Notes: a model not told the origin generated them from the letters alone. A DNA stretch of 64,000 nt from Candidatus Lambdaproteobacteria bacterium RIFOXYD2_FULL_56_26 (GCA_001783715.1 MFNF01000040.1:1-64000); one strand, 5' to 3'. Shown: positions 42,661 through 52,020, counted from the first letter of the stretch. A program made the numbers and translations.

Positions 42661-43853
42661 TGAAGGCCCTGGGGTTGGCCCTTGGGGTAGGGTTGTGGTT
42701 CACCTTTTTGGCGCTGCCCTTGGCGGGGCTCAAGGTGGACTATCTGGCTGGGACCTGGGAATTGCGTGGGGCCAATTTGCTGTGGATTTTTGGCGGCACC
42801 GCCTTGGCCTACGGGCTGGGCCAACTGTGGCGGACTAGGCTCAGCCGCCCAGCCATAGCCGGGCTCTGGTCCTCCTTTGGGGTGGAACCGAGCCTGACCC
42901 GTTGGCTGGCTTACCGTCCGTTGCGGTATTTTTTGGTGGCCCTGTTGATGGCCTTGCCGCTGGTCGCTTCCTCCTACCAAACCGGGGTCTTGGTCACTCT
43001 GATGATGTACATGGTCTTGGGCTTGGGGCTCAACGTGGTGGTGGGGATCGCCGGGCTCTTGGACCTGGGGTATGTGGCCTTTTATGCCCTAGGGGCCTAC
43101 GGCTACGGCCTGGGGCACCAGTACTGGGGCTTGAGCTTCTGGTGGGCTTTGCCCCTGGCGGGCCTGTTGGCGGCCCTGGCCGGGGTGGTGTTGGGGGTGC
43201 CGGTGTTGCGGCTCAAAGGGGATTATTTGGCCATTGTCACCTTGGGCTTTGGGGAGATAATCCGGCTGGTCCTGGAAAATTGGGGGGAGGTGACCAACGG
43301 CCCGGCGGGAGTCTCGGGGATCCCCAAGCCCGGCCTGCCCGGAATCCGGCTGGGCTATGAGGGGGAAAACCACTTGCTTTATTACCTGATCTTTTTGCTT
43401 CTGTTGCTGTCGATCGGGGTCAACCACCGTCTGGTCCGCTCCCGGCTGGGCCGGGCCTGGGTGGCGCTGCGGGAGGACGAGATTGCCGCCCAGGCCATGG
43501 GGGTCAACCTGACCCGGACCAAACTGGCCGCCTTCGCCTTTGGGGCCTTTTGGGCCGGAATGGTGGGGGTCTTTTTTGCCGCCAAGGCCAGCTTTGTTAA
43601 CCCCGCCAGCTTCACCTTCGCCGAATCGGCGGTGTTGGTGTGTATCGTAGTGCTGGGGGGCCGGGGGTCGGTCTTGGGGGTGATCCTCGCCAGTTTGCTT
43701 TTGGTCCTGCTACCCGAATCCATGCGGTTTTTGCAGGAATACCGGATGTTGCTTTTTGGGGCGGTGATGGTGTTCTCGATGGTCTTTCTCCCCCAAGGGT
43801 TGGTCAAAAACCCAAGGCCCTGGTACCTCAAGCCCAAGCCGGAGGAACCTTGA
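42660..43853 (+). CDS. livM: Branched-chain amino-acid ABC transporter permease LivM
   Basis: A 397-residue permease starting at ATG 42660, sharing one base with the livH stop. About ten spans are seen. The LivM region includes LGLNVVVGIAGLLDLGYVAFYALGAYGYG, LRLKGDYLAIVTLGFGEIIRLVLEN and the cytoplasmic loop SRLGRAWVALREDEIAAQAMGVN that contacts the ATPase. An extra N-terminal ~100 residues with two or three spans is typical of longer LivM. It is followed by livG, whose TTG start overlaps its stop. Confidence 0.93.
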   Translation: MKALGLALGVGLWFTFLALPLAGLKVDYLAGTWELRGANLLWIFGGTALAYGLGQLWRTRLSRPAIAGLWSSFGVEPSLTRWLAYRPLRYFLVALLMALPLVASSYQTGVLVTLMMYMVLGLGLNVVVGIAGLLDLGYVAFYALGAYGYGLGHQYWGLSFWWALPLAGLLAALAGVVLGVPVLRLKGDYLAIVTLGFGEIIRLVLENWGEVTNGPAGVSGIPKPGLPGIRLGYEGENHLLYYLIFLLLLLSIGVNHRLVRSRLGRAWVALREDEIAAQAMGVNLTRTKLAAFAFGAFWAGMVGVFFAAKASFVNPASFTFAESAVLVCIVVLGGRGSVLGVILASLLLVLLPESMRFLQEYRMLLFGAVMVFSMVFLPQGLVKNPRPWYLKPKPEEP

Positions 43854-44635
43854 ACCTCCTGGAAGTTTCGGGGCTGAAAAAAAACTTTGGCGGGATCACC
43901 GCCCTGCAAGGGGTGGAACTGACCTTACGGCCCCGGGAGATCTTGGGGCTGATCGGCCCCAACGGGGCCGGCAAGACCACCTTGTTCAACTGCTTGAGCG
44001 GCCAAACCAGGCCCGACGGCGGAACTATCCGCTTCTGCCCCCAATCCCGGCCCCTCAACTTAGCTGGGAAACGGCCCGACCAAGTGGCCGCCTTGGGGGT
44101 GAGCCGGACCTTCCAAAACATCCGGGTTTTTGGGCAGATGCGGGTGATCGAAAATCTCTGGGTGGGACGGCATCTGGTCACCCGGTCCGGGTTTTTGGGT
44201 GCGTTGTTTAAAACCTCCCGGTTCCAAAAAGAGGAGGCAGAGTCCTTGGAGTTGTGTTACCGGTTGTTGGAGTTTGTGGGCCTGGAGGGGAAGGCCAACC
44301 TGATGGCCTCGGAGCTGGCCTATGGCGACCTGCGGCGGTTGGAAATCGCCCGGGCCTTGGCCGCCGAGCCCAAGTTGTTGCTCCTAGATGAACCGGCCGC
44401 CGGAATGAATCTCTCCGAAACCGCAACCTTGGACCAACTGATCCTCAAGATCCGCCAGGAACGGGGGATCGGGATTTTGTTGATCGAACATGACATGAAA
44501 TTGGTGATGGGTCTGTGCGACCAGGTCCTGGTTTTGGACCAAGGAAAAACCCTGGCCCAAGGCAAGCCGGAGGAGATTCGCCAGGACCCGGAGGTGATCG
44601 CCGCCTACCTGGGCCTGGAGGTGGAACATGCTTGA
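43850..44635 (+). CDS. livG: Branched-chain amino-acid ABC transporter ATPase LivG
   Basis: A 261-residue ATPase. The start is a TTG at 43850 with GGAGG 4 bases upstream, overlapping the livM stop (TTGA). Walker A is GPNGAGKTT; the signature region is altered to ASELAYGDLRRLEIARAL; Walker B is LLLLDEPAAGMN; H-loop is IEHDMKLVM. The LivG-type signature with YGDLRR in place of LSGGQ is normal for this family. livF follows with an 8-base overlap. Confidence 0.93.
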   Translation: MNLLEVSGLKKNFGGITALQGVELTLRPREILGLIGPNGAGKTTLFNCLSGQTRPDGGTIRFCPQSRPLNLAGKRPDQVAALGVSRTFQNIRVFGQMRVIENLWVGRHLVTRSGFLGALFKTSRFQKEEAESLELCYRLLEFVGLEGKANLMASELAYGDLRRLEIARALAAEPKLLLLDEPAAGMNLSETATLDQLILKIRQERGIGILLIEHDMKLVMGLCDQVLVLDQGKTLAQGKPEEIRQDPEVIAAYLGLEVEHA

Positions 44636-45338
44636 GCTGGTCGGGGTCAAAAGCGGCTACGGCCCCATTGAGGCGCTCAAGGGGATCGACCTTCAGGTCG
44701 GGGAAGGGGAGATCGTCGCCCTGATCGGTGCCAACGGGGCGGGCAAAAGTACCTGCCTGAAAACCATCGTCGGTCTGCTGCGGCCCACCGCCGGTCAGGT
44801 TCGTTTTTGCGGACAGGATACCTTAGGGCTCAAACCCCAGCAGCTGGTGGCCCAGGGGATGTCGCTGGTGCCCGAAGGCCGGAGAATTTTTGGGGACCTG
44901 ACGGTAGGGGAAAACCTGGGGTTGGGAGCCTACCTGACCGCCAGCCGTGCCCAGGTGCAGCTGGATCTGGCCTATGTGTTCGACCTGTTCCCGATTTTGC
45001 AAGAAAGGCAAAAACAACGGGCCGGGACCTTGTCGGGCGGACAACAGCAGATGCTGGCCCTGGGCCGAGCTTTGATGGGCAGGCCCAAATTTTTATTGCT
45101 CGATGAACCTTCTTTGGGACTTGCCCCCTTGATTATCAAGGAAATCTTCGCCATGATCCAGCGGATCAACCGGGAGCAAAAAACCACCATTCTCCTGGTC
45201 GAACAAAACGCCCACCTTGCCTTAAAGACCGCCCAGCGGGCTTATGTGCTGGAAAGCGGGGTCTTGACTCTCCAGGGGCTAGCCAAAGAACTCCTGGGAA
45301 ACAAAGAGGTCCAAGCCGCCTACCTCGGTCTGGTCTGA
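44628..45338 (+). CDS. livF: Branched-chain amino-acid ABC transporter ATPase LivF
   Basis: A 236-residue ATPase that pairs with LivG. Walker A is GANGAGKST, signature LSGGQQQMLALGRALM, Walker B FLLLDEPSLGLAP, and H-loop VEQNAHLAL. It closes the liv cassette; all five expected subunits are present, so the transporter is probably complete. A PLP-dependent decarboxylase gene follows 25 bp later on the same strand and may be read through. Confidence 0.95.
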   Translation: MLELVGVKSGYGPIEALKGIDLQVGEGEIVALIGANGAGKSTCLKTIVGLLRPTAGQVRFCGQDTLGLKPQQLVAQGMSLVPEGRRIFGDLTVGENLGLGAYLTASRAQVQLDLAYVFDLFPILQERQKQRAGTLSGGQQQMLALGRALMGRPKFLLLDEPSLGLAPLIIKEIFAMIQRINREQKTTILLVEQNAHLALKTAQRAYVLESGVLTLQGLAKELLGNKEVQAAYLGLV

Positions 45339-45363
45339 TACAACCTAACATGCCCAAATCTTC

Positions 45364-46977
45364 ATGAGCCCAAGTGTTGAGCCGGATGTCCTAAAGGGCA
45401 TCGAACTGTTGTCCAAAAAGTTTTTTGTAGGCCCCGGAGACGATGAGGCCTTCAAAAAATGGGGCGAACAGGCCATTGAATTGGCCCTGGACTGGTTAAA
45501 AAACCCCGAGCGGCGCAAGATCCACGCCGACATCACCCTGCCCGAACTGGCCAAGCTGTTTTCGGACCCCACCATCCCCGGCGAGGGGATGCAGATCGAA
45601 GAGGTTTTTTCCGCCTGCAAGACCGAGATTCTGGACAATTCGGTGCGGATCAACAACCCCCGGTACATCGGCCACATGACCACCGTCACCCCTTGGTTTT
45701 CGGTGGTGGTGGACATCCTGATTTCGGCGATGAACCAAAATCAGGTCAAGATCGAAACCGCCCTGGCTTCCTCTTATGTCGAACGCCAGACCTTGGCTTG
45801 GATGCATTCGTTGGTTTACCAGAAACCCAAGGCCTACTACAGCGCAGTGATCCAAGAACCGGGGCGGACCTTGGGCAACATGACCTCGGGCGGCACCTTG
45901 GGCAATTTGACCGGGTTGGCGGTGGCCCGGGAAGCCAAACTTCCGGGGATCAGGGCCAAGGGGTTTTTCCCGGTCTTTGCCGCCTCCGGGTACAAGGACA
46001 TCAAGATTTTGGCTTCCAAACGGGCCCATTATTCGGTCGCCAAGTCCGCCGCCATCTTGGGGCTGGGCGAAGAGGCGCTGGTGACCCTGGAGGTGGACCG
46101 GTTCAACCGGATCAACCTGCAAAAGTTGACCGAAAAAATTGCCGAACTGAAGGCCCAAAACACCTTGGTCCTGGCAGTGGTGGGGATTGCGGGCACCACC
46201 GAGACCGGCAGCGTGGACCCGCTTTTGGAGATGGGCCAACTTTGCCAAAAGGAAGGCATCTGGTTCCACGTGGACGCTGCTTGGGGCGGAGCGCTGCTGC
46301 TGTCCGAAGAGCTGGGCCAAAAGCTTAAGGGCATTGAGCTGGCCGACTCGGTGGTCCTGGACGGGCACAAGCTGTTTTACCTGCCCATGAACCATTCGAT
46401 GGTGCTCTTTAAATCCGAAGAGAGCCTGGGTCTTTGGCGGCACAACGCCCGGTACATCATCAGAAAAGGCTCGGTGGACATCGGCCAGACCAGCTTTGAG
46501 GGCTCTCGGCGCTTTAATGCGCTCAAACTTTGGTTTTCCCTCAAAATGCTGGGTCGGCACGGGTATCACCTTCTGCTCAAACAGTCCTTGCACCTGACCA
46601 CCACCTTGAGCCGCCTGATCGACGAGCACCCTGATTTCGAGCGCTGTTCGGAACCGGAGATCTGCATCCTGACCTACCGCTTCGTCCCCCGATCCTTGGC
46701 CCCGCAGCTCGCCCAAGCCTTGGGGCAAGGGAAGGTGGAGGAGTTGAACCAGCTCAACGAGCGGCTCAACGAGGTTAATGTGGAACTGCAAAAACGGCAA
46801 CGGGAGCGAGGGGAGAGTTTTGTCAGCCGGACTATGTTGGAATCCACCCCATACCCCAAGGAAATCGTGGTGCTCCGGGCGGTGCTGACCAACCTGTTGA
46901 CCCAAAGCGAGTTTTTGGTGGAAATCTTGGAGGAGCAACGGCGCTTGGGCTATGAGATTACCCAGGGCAAACCCTGA
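45364..46977 (+). CDS. PLP-dependent decarboxylase (group II), PanP-like or glutamate decarboxylase-like
   Basis: A 537-residue group II decarboxylase. Features: NPRYIGHMTT early on, NMTSGGTLGNLTGLAVAR, the PLP-stacking AHYSVAKSAAILGLG, VGIAGTTETGSVDPL, FHVDAAWGGALLLS and the PLP-lysine in VLDGHKLFYLPM. Length and the SFEGSRRFNALKLWFSLKMLG ending fit PanP, the aspartate 1-decarboxylase that replaces PanD and makes beta-alanine; bacterial glutamate or aromatic decarboxylases are alternatives. A ketopantoate-reductase-like gene lies 4 kb downstream. Substrate is therefore inferred, not shown. Confidence 0.75.
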   Translation: MSPSVEPDVLKGIELLSKKFFVGPGDDEAFKKWGEQAIELALDWLKNPERRKIHADITLPELAKLFSDPTIPGEGMQIEEVFSACKTEILDNSVRINNPRYIGHMTTVTPWFSVVVDILISAMNQNQVKIETALASSYVERQTLAWMHSLVYQKPKAYYSAVIQEPGRTLGNMTSGGTLGNLTGLAVAREAKLPGIRAKGFFPVFAASGYKDIKILASKRAHYSVAKSAAILGLGEEALVTLEVDRFNRINLQKLTEKIAELKAQNTLVLAVVGIAGTTETGSVDPLLEMGQLCQKEGIWFHVDAAWGGALLLSEELGQKLKGIELADSVVLDGHKLFYLPMNHSMVLFKSEESLGLWRHNARYIIRKGSVDIGQTSFEGSRRFNALKLWFSLKMLGRHGYHLLLKQSLHLTTTLSRLIDEHPDFERCSEPEICILTYRFVPRSLAPQLAQALGQGKVEELNQLNERLNEVNVELQKRQRERGESFVSRTMLESTPYPKEIVVLRAVLTNLLTQSEFLVEILEEQRRLGYEITQGKP

Positions 46978-46982
46978 TCGGC

Positions 46983-47009
46983 TTGCCAGATTGGGCTTTT
47001 GTGTATTAT
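46983..47009 (+). promoter_or_regulatory. Possible promoter for the uppS operon
   Basis: TTGCCA (5/6) and TATTAT (5/6) occur just after the decarboxylase stop codon, but the spacer is only 15 bp, shorter than ideal. It would give a leader of roughly 75 bases before uppS. Confidence 0.4.
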
Positions 47010-47088
47010 CATCCCCATCTTGGAACCCACGAGGTTATGTCCACCCTCCCTTGATGCTAGACCTTTGAATTTAAAAGCTATCACTCCA

Positions 47089-47790
47089 ATGCCCCGGCAC
47101 GTGGGCATCATCATGGATGGGAACGGTCGTTGGGCCAGCCAACAGCACCACCCTCGGGTCTATGGCCACCAAAACGCCACCCAGGCCGTGCGGGATGCCG
47201 TTGAGGGCGCAGCGGAGCTGGGGATTGAGGTCCTGACCTTGTTTGCCTTTTCCACCGAAAACTGGAAGCGCCCGGCCCCGGAAGTAGAGGCCTTGATGAG
47301 GCTTTTTGAGGAATTTTTGGGCCGAGAGCTCGAAGGGCTGCAAAAAAACCAGATTCGATTGGTCACCATCGGCAAAAAAGACCGCCTGCCCGGTTTTGTG
47401 TTGGACCCCTTGGAAAAGGCGATTGCCGCCACCAAGGACAACCGGCGCATGACCCTTTGTTTGGCGGTGGACTACGGCTCTCGGGACGAGATTGCCCGGG
47501 CGGCCCGGCAGATCGCCTTGGACTGCGCCGCTGGGAAGTTGGAACCTGACCGAATCACCGAAGAGCTGATTCCTGCTTACCTGGACACCGCCTCGCTGCC
47601 CGAATTGGACTTGGTCATCCGCACCTCCGGGGAACAGCGGCTTTCCAACTTTTTACTGTGGCAGGCAGCCTATGCGGAGTTTTATTTTACCGAACTGCTC
47701 TGGCCGGACTTCAACAAGGCGGAATTGGAACGGGCCTTGGTACAGTATTCCAAGCGGAATCGCAGGGTAGGGGCGGTTCATGGGTCTTAG
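47089..47790 (+). CDS. uppS: Isoprenyl transferase (undecaprenyl diphosphate synthase)
   Basis: Makes the C55 lipid carrier for cell-wall and LPS synthesis from FPP and IPP. At 233 residues from ATG 47089 it has the normal size. The N-terminal PRHVGIIMDGNGRWA holds the catalytic Asp; LTLFAFSTENWKRP, and the C-terminal DLVIRTSGEQRLSNFLLWQAAYAEFYFTELLWPDF are diagnostic. A TTG at 47065 is an alternative start. It overlaps cdsA by 11 bp and begins the uppS-cdsA-dxr-rseP operon. Confidence 0.95.
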   Translation: MPRHVGIIMDGNGRWASQQHHPRVYGHQNATQAVRDAVEGAAELGIEVLTLFAFSTENWKRPAPEVEALMRLFEEFLGRELEGLQKNQIRLVTIGKKDRLPGFVLDPLEKAIAATKDNRRMTLCLAVDYGSRDEIARAARQIALDCAAGKLEPDRITEELIPAYLDTASLPELDLVIRTSGEQRLSNFLLWQAAYAEFYFTELLWPDFNKAELERALVQYSKRNRRVGAVHGS

Positions 47791-48616
47791 GGAAACGCCA
47801 GTACGGGTCTTGACCGGGGCGGCTTTGGGCCTCTTTTGCCTGGGTTGGGTCTTTTTTGCCCCCGAACCTTTGTACTTGGCACTGTGCCTGGGGTTTCTCC
47901 TGTTGGCTACCTTGGAGTACCGTAAAATCTTGGGCCACCGAGGGCTGGTCTTGCGGCCTTTGGTGTTGTTCGGTTCGGTATTGATGGGGTTCAGCGGCCT
48001 TTGGTTTTATTGGCAGGGGATGCGGTTTCAGGGCAATCTGGCGATGGTGTTTGCCTGGTTCAATCCGCTTTCTTACGCCTTCTTGCGGACCCCGGACAAA
48101 AAGGCTCAGGCCTTTTGGATGCTGCTTCCCCAGGCTTGGCTGGTCGGCCCGGTGTTTTTGCTGGCCTACATCCGGTATCTACCGCCCGAACCGCTCGACG
48201 GGGCGAAGATGATTTTTTGGCTGGCCTTGGTGGTGGCTGGCAACGACATTGCCGCCTACTTTGGGGGCAAACGGTTCGGCAAAACGCCCCTGGCCCCCAA
48301 GATCAGCCCCAAAAAAACCCGTGAAGGCAGTGCTTTCGGGATTTTTGGGGGTCTGTTTTCCGGTTTGGCCTTGAGCCCGGAACTCTTGCCGATCTTGGCC
48401 CCTTGGGAAGTGGTGGTGGTAGTGGTGGTGGTGGTGGTGGCCGCCCAGGTGGGCGATTTGGCCGAATCTGCGTTCAAACGCTTTGGGGGAGTCAAGGATT
48501 CGGGGAAGATTTTGCCCGGCCATGGCGGGGTTCTGGACCGCTTTGATGCCCTCTTGACCGCAATCCCGGTCTTTTACGGCCTGATTTATCTCTTGGGGTT
48601 GGACCAACGATGGTAA
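47780..48616 (+). CDS. cdsA: Phosphatidate cytidylyltransferase
   Basis: A 278-residue membrane enzyme that makes CDP-diacylglycerol. Several hydrophobic spans are followed by the CDS signature in SAFKRFGGVKDSGKILPGHGGVLDRFD, with the metal-binding Asp. It contains a run of nine valines (VVVVVVVVVAAQVGD) coded by repeated GTG codons within a span, which is unusual and slip-prone. It overlaps uppS by 11 bp and dxr by 7 bp. Length is near the usual 270-290. Confidence 0.93.
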   Translation: MGLRETPVRVLTGAALGLFCLGWVFFAPEPLYLALCLGFLLLATLEYRKILGHRGLVLRPLVLFGSVLMGFSGLWFYWQGMRFQGNLAMVFAWFNPLSYAFLRTPDKKAQAFWMLLPQAWLVGPVFLLAYIRYLPPEPLDGAKMIFWLALVVAGNDIAAYFGGKRFGKTPLAPKISPKKTREGSAFGIFGGLFSGLALSPELLPILAPWEVVVVVVVVVVAAQVGDLAESAFKRFGGVKDSGKILPGHGGVLDRFDALLTAIPVFYGLIYLLGLDQRW

Positions 48617-49791
48617 AACCGACCCGGATCGTTTTGCTCGGCTCCACCGGTTCCATCGGCCGTTCCACCTTGAAGGTGGTGGCCGAAAACCCGGACCGGC
48701 TCAAGGTGGTGGGGCTGGGCTGCAAGTCCAGTCTGGAACTTTTGGTCGAACAGATTCGCCTCTTTTCCCCCCAAGTGGTGGCGGTGGACGAAGGCCGAGG
48801 CCAGGAACTGGCCGAACGGCTGGGTGCCGGTCCCAAACCGGTCATTTTGGAGGGCATGAAGGGCCAAGTGGAATTGGCCGGGTGGCCGGGTGCCGAGATG
48901 TTGGTGGCGGCGATGGTGGGATCGGCGGGGATCAAGCCGGTCTTGGCGGGGATCGAAGCCAAAAAGCAGATTGCCCTGGCCAACAAGGAAACCATTGTCT
49001 TGGCCGGTGAGTTGATCATGGCCAAGGCCAAAGAAAACAAGGTTTCCCTGTGGCCGGTGGATTCGGAGCACAACGCCATCCACCAATCCTTGGCCGGAAG
49101 CCGCAGGGAGGACTTGCACAGCATCACCCTGACTGCTTCGGGAGGTCCCTTTTTGCATTGGCCGGCCCAGGACTTCGAGAAAATCCGGTTGGCCGATGCC
49201 CTCAACCACCCCAAGTGGTCGATGGGCAAAAAGATTTCCGTTGATTCGGCGACCTTGATGAACAAGGGGCTGGAGGTAATCGAGGCCAAGTGGCTGTTTG
49301 GGCTTGAGGTGGACCAAATCAAAGTGGTGGTGCACCCTGAATCGATTCTGCACAGTCTGGTGAGTTTCAAGGACGGCAGCAGCATCGGCCAGTTCGGCCA
49401 GCCGGACATGTGCGTCCCAATTGCCTATTGCCTGGGCCAAGGATTGAGGCTTGCCTCGGGGGTCCGGCCTTTGGACTTTGGGGCCTTGGGCCGGTTGACC
49501 TTTGAGAAGCCCGACCTGGAACGTTTTGGCTGCCTGAAGCTGGCCTTCGAGGCGCTGCGCTTGGGTGGCGGAGCCCCGGCGGCCCTGAGCGGGGCCAACG
49601 AGGAGGTGGTGGCGGATTTTTTGGCGGAAAAGATTCACTTTACCGAAATCCCCAAACGGCTGGCCGCTTTGATGGTCCAGCTTTCCAAAGCGGTGGCCGA
49701 CCCTAAAGGACCCCCCTTTTTAAGGCGAATCGAATCCCTCAACGATGCCCTGGCCGCCGATGCCTGGGGCCGACAATCTATTTTGGTTTGA
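48610..49791 (+). CDS. dxr: 1-deoxy-D-xylulose 5-phosphate reductoisomerase
   Basis: The second enzyme of the MEP isoprenoid pathway, turning DXP into MEP with NADPH. At 393 residues it has the standard length. The NADPH motif is LLGSTGSIGRSTL; later come ANKETIVLAGELI, PVDSEHNAIHQSLAG (metal and substrate Glu), ASGGPF, and HPKWSMGKKISVDSATLMNKGLEVIEA. It supplies precursors for uppS in the same operon. It overlaps the cdsA end and is 3 bp from rseP. Confidence 0.97.
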   Translation: MVKPTRIVLLGSTGSIGRSTLKVVAENPDRLKVVGLGCKSSLELLVEQIRLFSPQVVAVDEGRGQELAERLGAGPKPVILEGMKGQVELAGWPGAEMLVAAMVGSAGIKPVLAGIEAKKQIALANKETIVLAGELIMAKAKENKVSLWPVDSEHNAIHQSLAGSRREDLHSITLTASGGPFLHWPAQDFEKIRLADALNHPKWSMGKKISVDSATLMNKGLEVIEAKWLFGLEVDQIKVVVHPESILHSLVSFKDGSSIGQFGQPDMCVPIAYCLGQGLRLASGVRPLDFGALGRLTFEKPDLERFGCLKLAFEALRLGGGAPAALSGANEEVVADFLAEKIHFTEIPKRLAALMVQLSKAVADPKGPPFLRRIESLNDALAADAWGRQSILV

Positions 49792-49794
49792 GTC

Positions 49795-51081
49795 ATGTTT
49801 ACGGTGATCAGTTTTCTTCTTGCCATCAGCCTTCTGGTTTTTGTCCATGAACTGGGCCATTATCTCGCCGCCCGGTTTGTGGGGGTCAAGGTGCTGGAGT
49901 TTTCCGTCGGCTTTCCTCCCAAGGCGATCGGAAAAAAAATCGGCGAGACCGAATACATCCTCTCCTGGATCCCCATTGGCGGCTACGTAAGGCTGCTGGG
50001 CCAGGATTCGGAAGACGAAAACCCCGACGAACCGGGGAACTATGCCTCCAAAAGCAAGCGTGAGCGCCTTTTGATCCTGGTCGCCGGTCCGGCCATGAAC
50101 ATCTTGTTTGCCTGGGTCTTTTTTACCCTGCTCTTTTTTACCGGCTACGAACGGCCTGCCTATCTGGGCGGGCCGCCTCAACTGGCGGCGGTAACCCCTG
50201 GCAGTGCGGCCGAAAAGGTGGGTCTCTTGGCCCATGACTTGATTCTGGCGGTGGATGGGCTGGAGGTTAAAACCTGGGCCGAGGCGCAAGCGAGGCTAGA
50301 GGAAGCAGGCCCCGAGCAGTTGGAGCTCAAGGTCCTGCGGTCCGGGCAGGAGCTGCGGCTTTTTTTCCCGGAAGACCAATTGGCCCTGGGGCCATTGGGA
50401 ATCGAACCGCTGATCGCCCCCTTGGTCGGCAAACTGAGCCCCGGAAACCCCGCCGAGCTGGCCGGGCTTTTGCCGGGAGACAAGATCTTGGCCATCGGCG
50501 GGGAGCCAGTGGAAGGCTGGTCTTCGATCACCCCATTGGTGCAAAAAAGCAAGGGCGAGCCGTTTTTGCTGACCTTTGAACGGGAAGGGAATACCCAAAC
50601 CGTGACCTTGACTCCCAAGATGGATGGGCGGTTGGGTTTTTACATCATCGGGCTTTCCCAGGCAAACCAGAGGGTTAGTTATGGGATTTTGGAATCCTCC
50701 GTCCAGGGCTACAAAAGAGCCGAGTTTCTGACCAAAAAAAGCTTTGAATTCATTGGAACAATATTCCAGGGCAAGGCAGACAAAGACTCTCTGGGCGGGC
50801 CAATCATGATTGCCCAGTTGGTGGGGCAAGCGGCGAAAAATTCCTTCGGTGATCTTCTTGCCTTGATGGGCTTTATCAGCCTACAATTGGGCATTTTTAA
50901 CCTCTTCCCCTTTCCGGCCTTGGATGGTGGGCATGTGTTGTTCTTGGGCCTGGAAATGGCCAAGGGCGGTCCGTTGAACAAAAGCATCCGAGAAAAGGTA
51001 CAGAAATTTGGTTTTTCCGCTTTGTTGTTGTTGATCTTGTACATCTCGGTCCAAGACGGGCTTCGACTCCTGTCCCAATGA
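49795..51081 (+). CDS. rseP: Site-2 zinc metalloprotease RseP
   Basis: A 428-residue intramembrane protease. The HELGH zinc site is at residues 18-22 in the first span, and the third ligand is in FPALDGGHVLF near residue 378. Two PDZ regions are seen: about 115-200 (AAVTPGSAAEKVGLLAHDLILAVDG) and 205-285 (PGNPAELAGLLPGDKILAIGGEPVEGW). It cleaves anti-sigma factors and signal-peptide remnants. No sigma-E or RseA gene is in the window. Its place after dxr is the usual one in many proteobacteria, although bamA, which often follows, is absent. Confidence 0.95.
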   Translation: MFTVISFLLAISLLVFVHELGHYLAARFVGVKVLEFSVGFPPKAIGKKIGETEYILSWIPIGGYVRLLGQDSEDENPDEPGNYASKSKRERLLILVAGPAMNILFAWVFFTLLFFTGYERPAYLGGPPQLAAVTPGSAAEKVGLLAHDLILAVDGLEVKTWAEAQARLEEAGPEQLELKVLRSGQELRLFFPEDQLALGPLGIEPLIAPLVGKLSPGNPAELAGLLPGDKILAIGGEPVEGWSSITPLVQKSKGEPFLLTFEREGNTQTVTLTPKMDGRLGFYIIGLSQANQRVSYGILESSVQGYKRAEFLTKKSFEFIGTIFQGKADKDSLGGPIMIAQLVGQAAKNSFGDLLALMGFISLQLGIFNLFPFPALDGGHVLFLGLEMAKGGPLNKSIREKVQKFGFSALLLLILYISVQDGLRLLSQ

Positions 51082-51084
51082 GAC

Positions 51085-52020
51085 ATGGAAAACGCTAGAA
51101 TATTGATTTACGGTGTCGGCACCGTCGGCATCCACTTTGGGGGCAAGCTGGCCAAGGCCGGTTTTGAGGTCACCTTTGTGGACAAGCCGGAACGGGCCGA
51201 GGGGCTCAACCAAAGCGGCCTTTTGGTCCAGGCCTTGAGCGGGAGCTTTGAGCTCAACCCGGTGGTGCGCTCCGACCTGGAAGGGATCGGCCCGCAGGAC
51301 TTTATCCTGATCTGCGTCAAGGCCATCCACACCTACGAAATCGCCTTGAACCTGCTCCCGGTGATCAAGCCTTCCACCGCCCTTTTGAGCTTCCAAAACG
51401 GTCTGGAAAACGAAAACATCCTGGCCGAACTCTTGGGCCCCAATCTGGTCCTGGGCACGGTGCTGCACTTCCATGGCCGGTTGGAGGAAGGCTACCGGTC
51501 TGTCCAGGACAGCCCGGCCCATGTGGTTTTCGGGGAACGGGACCACCAGCCGAGCGGCAGGGAAGAGTGGCTCTCGGAGATCTTTTCCAAGGCCGACATC
51601 GACCATGTGATCAGCCACAACATCAACCAGAAGATTTGGGAGCACTTCCTTTGGAACAGTGCTTTCTCCAGCATCGGTGCCTTGACCGGCAGTACGGTGC
51701 AACAAATCTTGGAGCACCAGCCGATGTTGCCGACCTTGGAATTGATGATGCACGAAGCCATGCAGGTGGCCAATGCCGAAGGGGTAGAAGTATCCCAGGC
51801 GGCGATCGAGGAGATGAACAAGACCCAAGTGAAGTATTCCCACATCAAGTCCCCGATGTTGCAGGACATGGAAGCAGGCCGCCAACCGGAGTTGGAGCCG
51901 ATGTTGGGGGTGTTGCTCAAAAAGGCCCAGCGGAAAGGGATTTTTTTGCCGGTCAACACAGCGGTTTACAACCTGCTTTCCCTGACCTGCACCCATTTTG
52001 GCGGTGAGGAAGAGGAATAG
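51085..52020 (+). CDS. Ketopantoate reductase family protein
   Basis: A 311-residue ApbA/PanE-family NADPH reductase. The N-terminus ILIYGVGTVGIHFGGKLAKAGFEVTFVDKPERA is the Rossmann motif with the family G.G..G. Later parts are DFILICVKAIHTYE, SFQNGLENENILAELLGPNLVLGTV and KIWEHFLWNSAFSSIGALTG with the catalytic Lys. It may reduce ketopantoate in pantothenate synthesis, but many paralogues act on other 2-ketoacids. It lies 3 bp after rseP and directly abuts the LbetaH gene, so it belongs to the operon. Confidence 0.82.
   Translation: MENARILIYGVGTVGIHFGGKLAKAGFEVTFVDKPERAEGLNQSGLLVQALSGSFELNPVVRSDLEGIGPQDFILICVKAIHTYEIALNLLPVIKPSTALLSFQNGLENENILAELLGPNLVLGTVLHFHGRLEEGYRSVQDSPAHVVFGERDHQPSGREEWLSEIFSKADIDHVISHNINQKIWEHFLWNSAFSSIGALTGSTVQQILEHQPMLPTLELMMHEAMQVANAEGVEVSQAAIEEMNKTQVKYSHIKSPMLQDMEAGRQPELEPMLGVLLKKAQRKGIFLPVNTAVYNLLSLTCTHFGGEEEE

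Noticed and set aside
45496-46938. A 480-aa minus-strand ORF opposite the PLP decarboxylase.
   Set aside because: Shadow of a gene with complete PLP-enzyme motifs; no domain pattern on the minus strand.
48409-48440. GTG repeat as a CRISPR or tandem-repeat locus.
   Set aside because: It is in frame within the CdsA coding sequence and encodes valines; there are no spacers.
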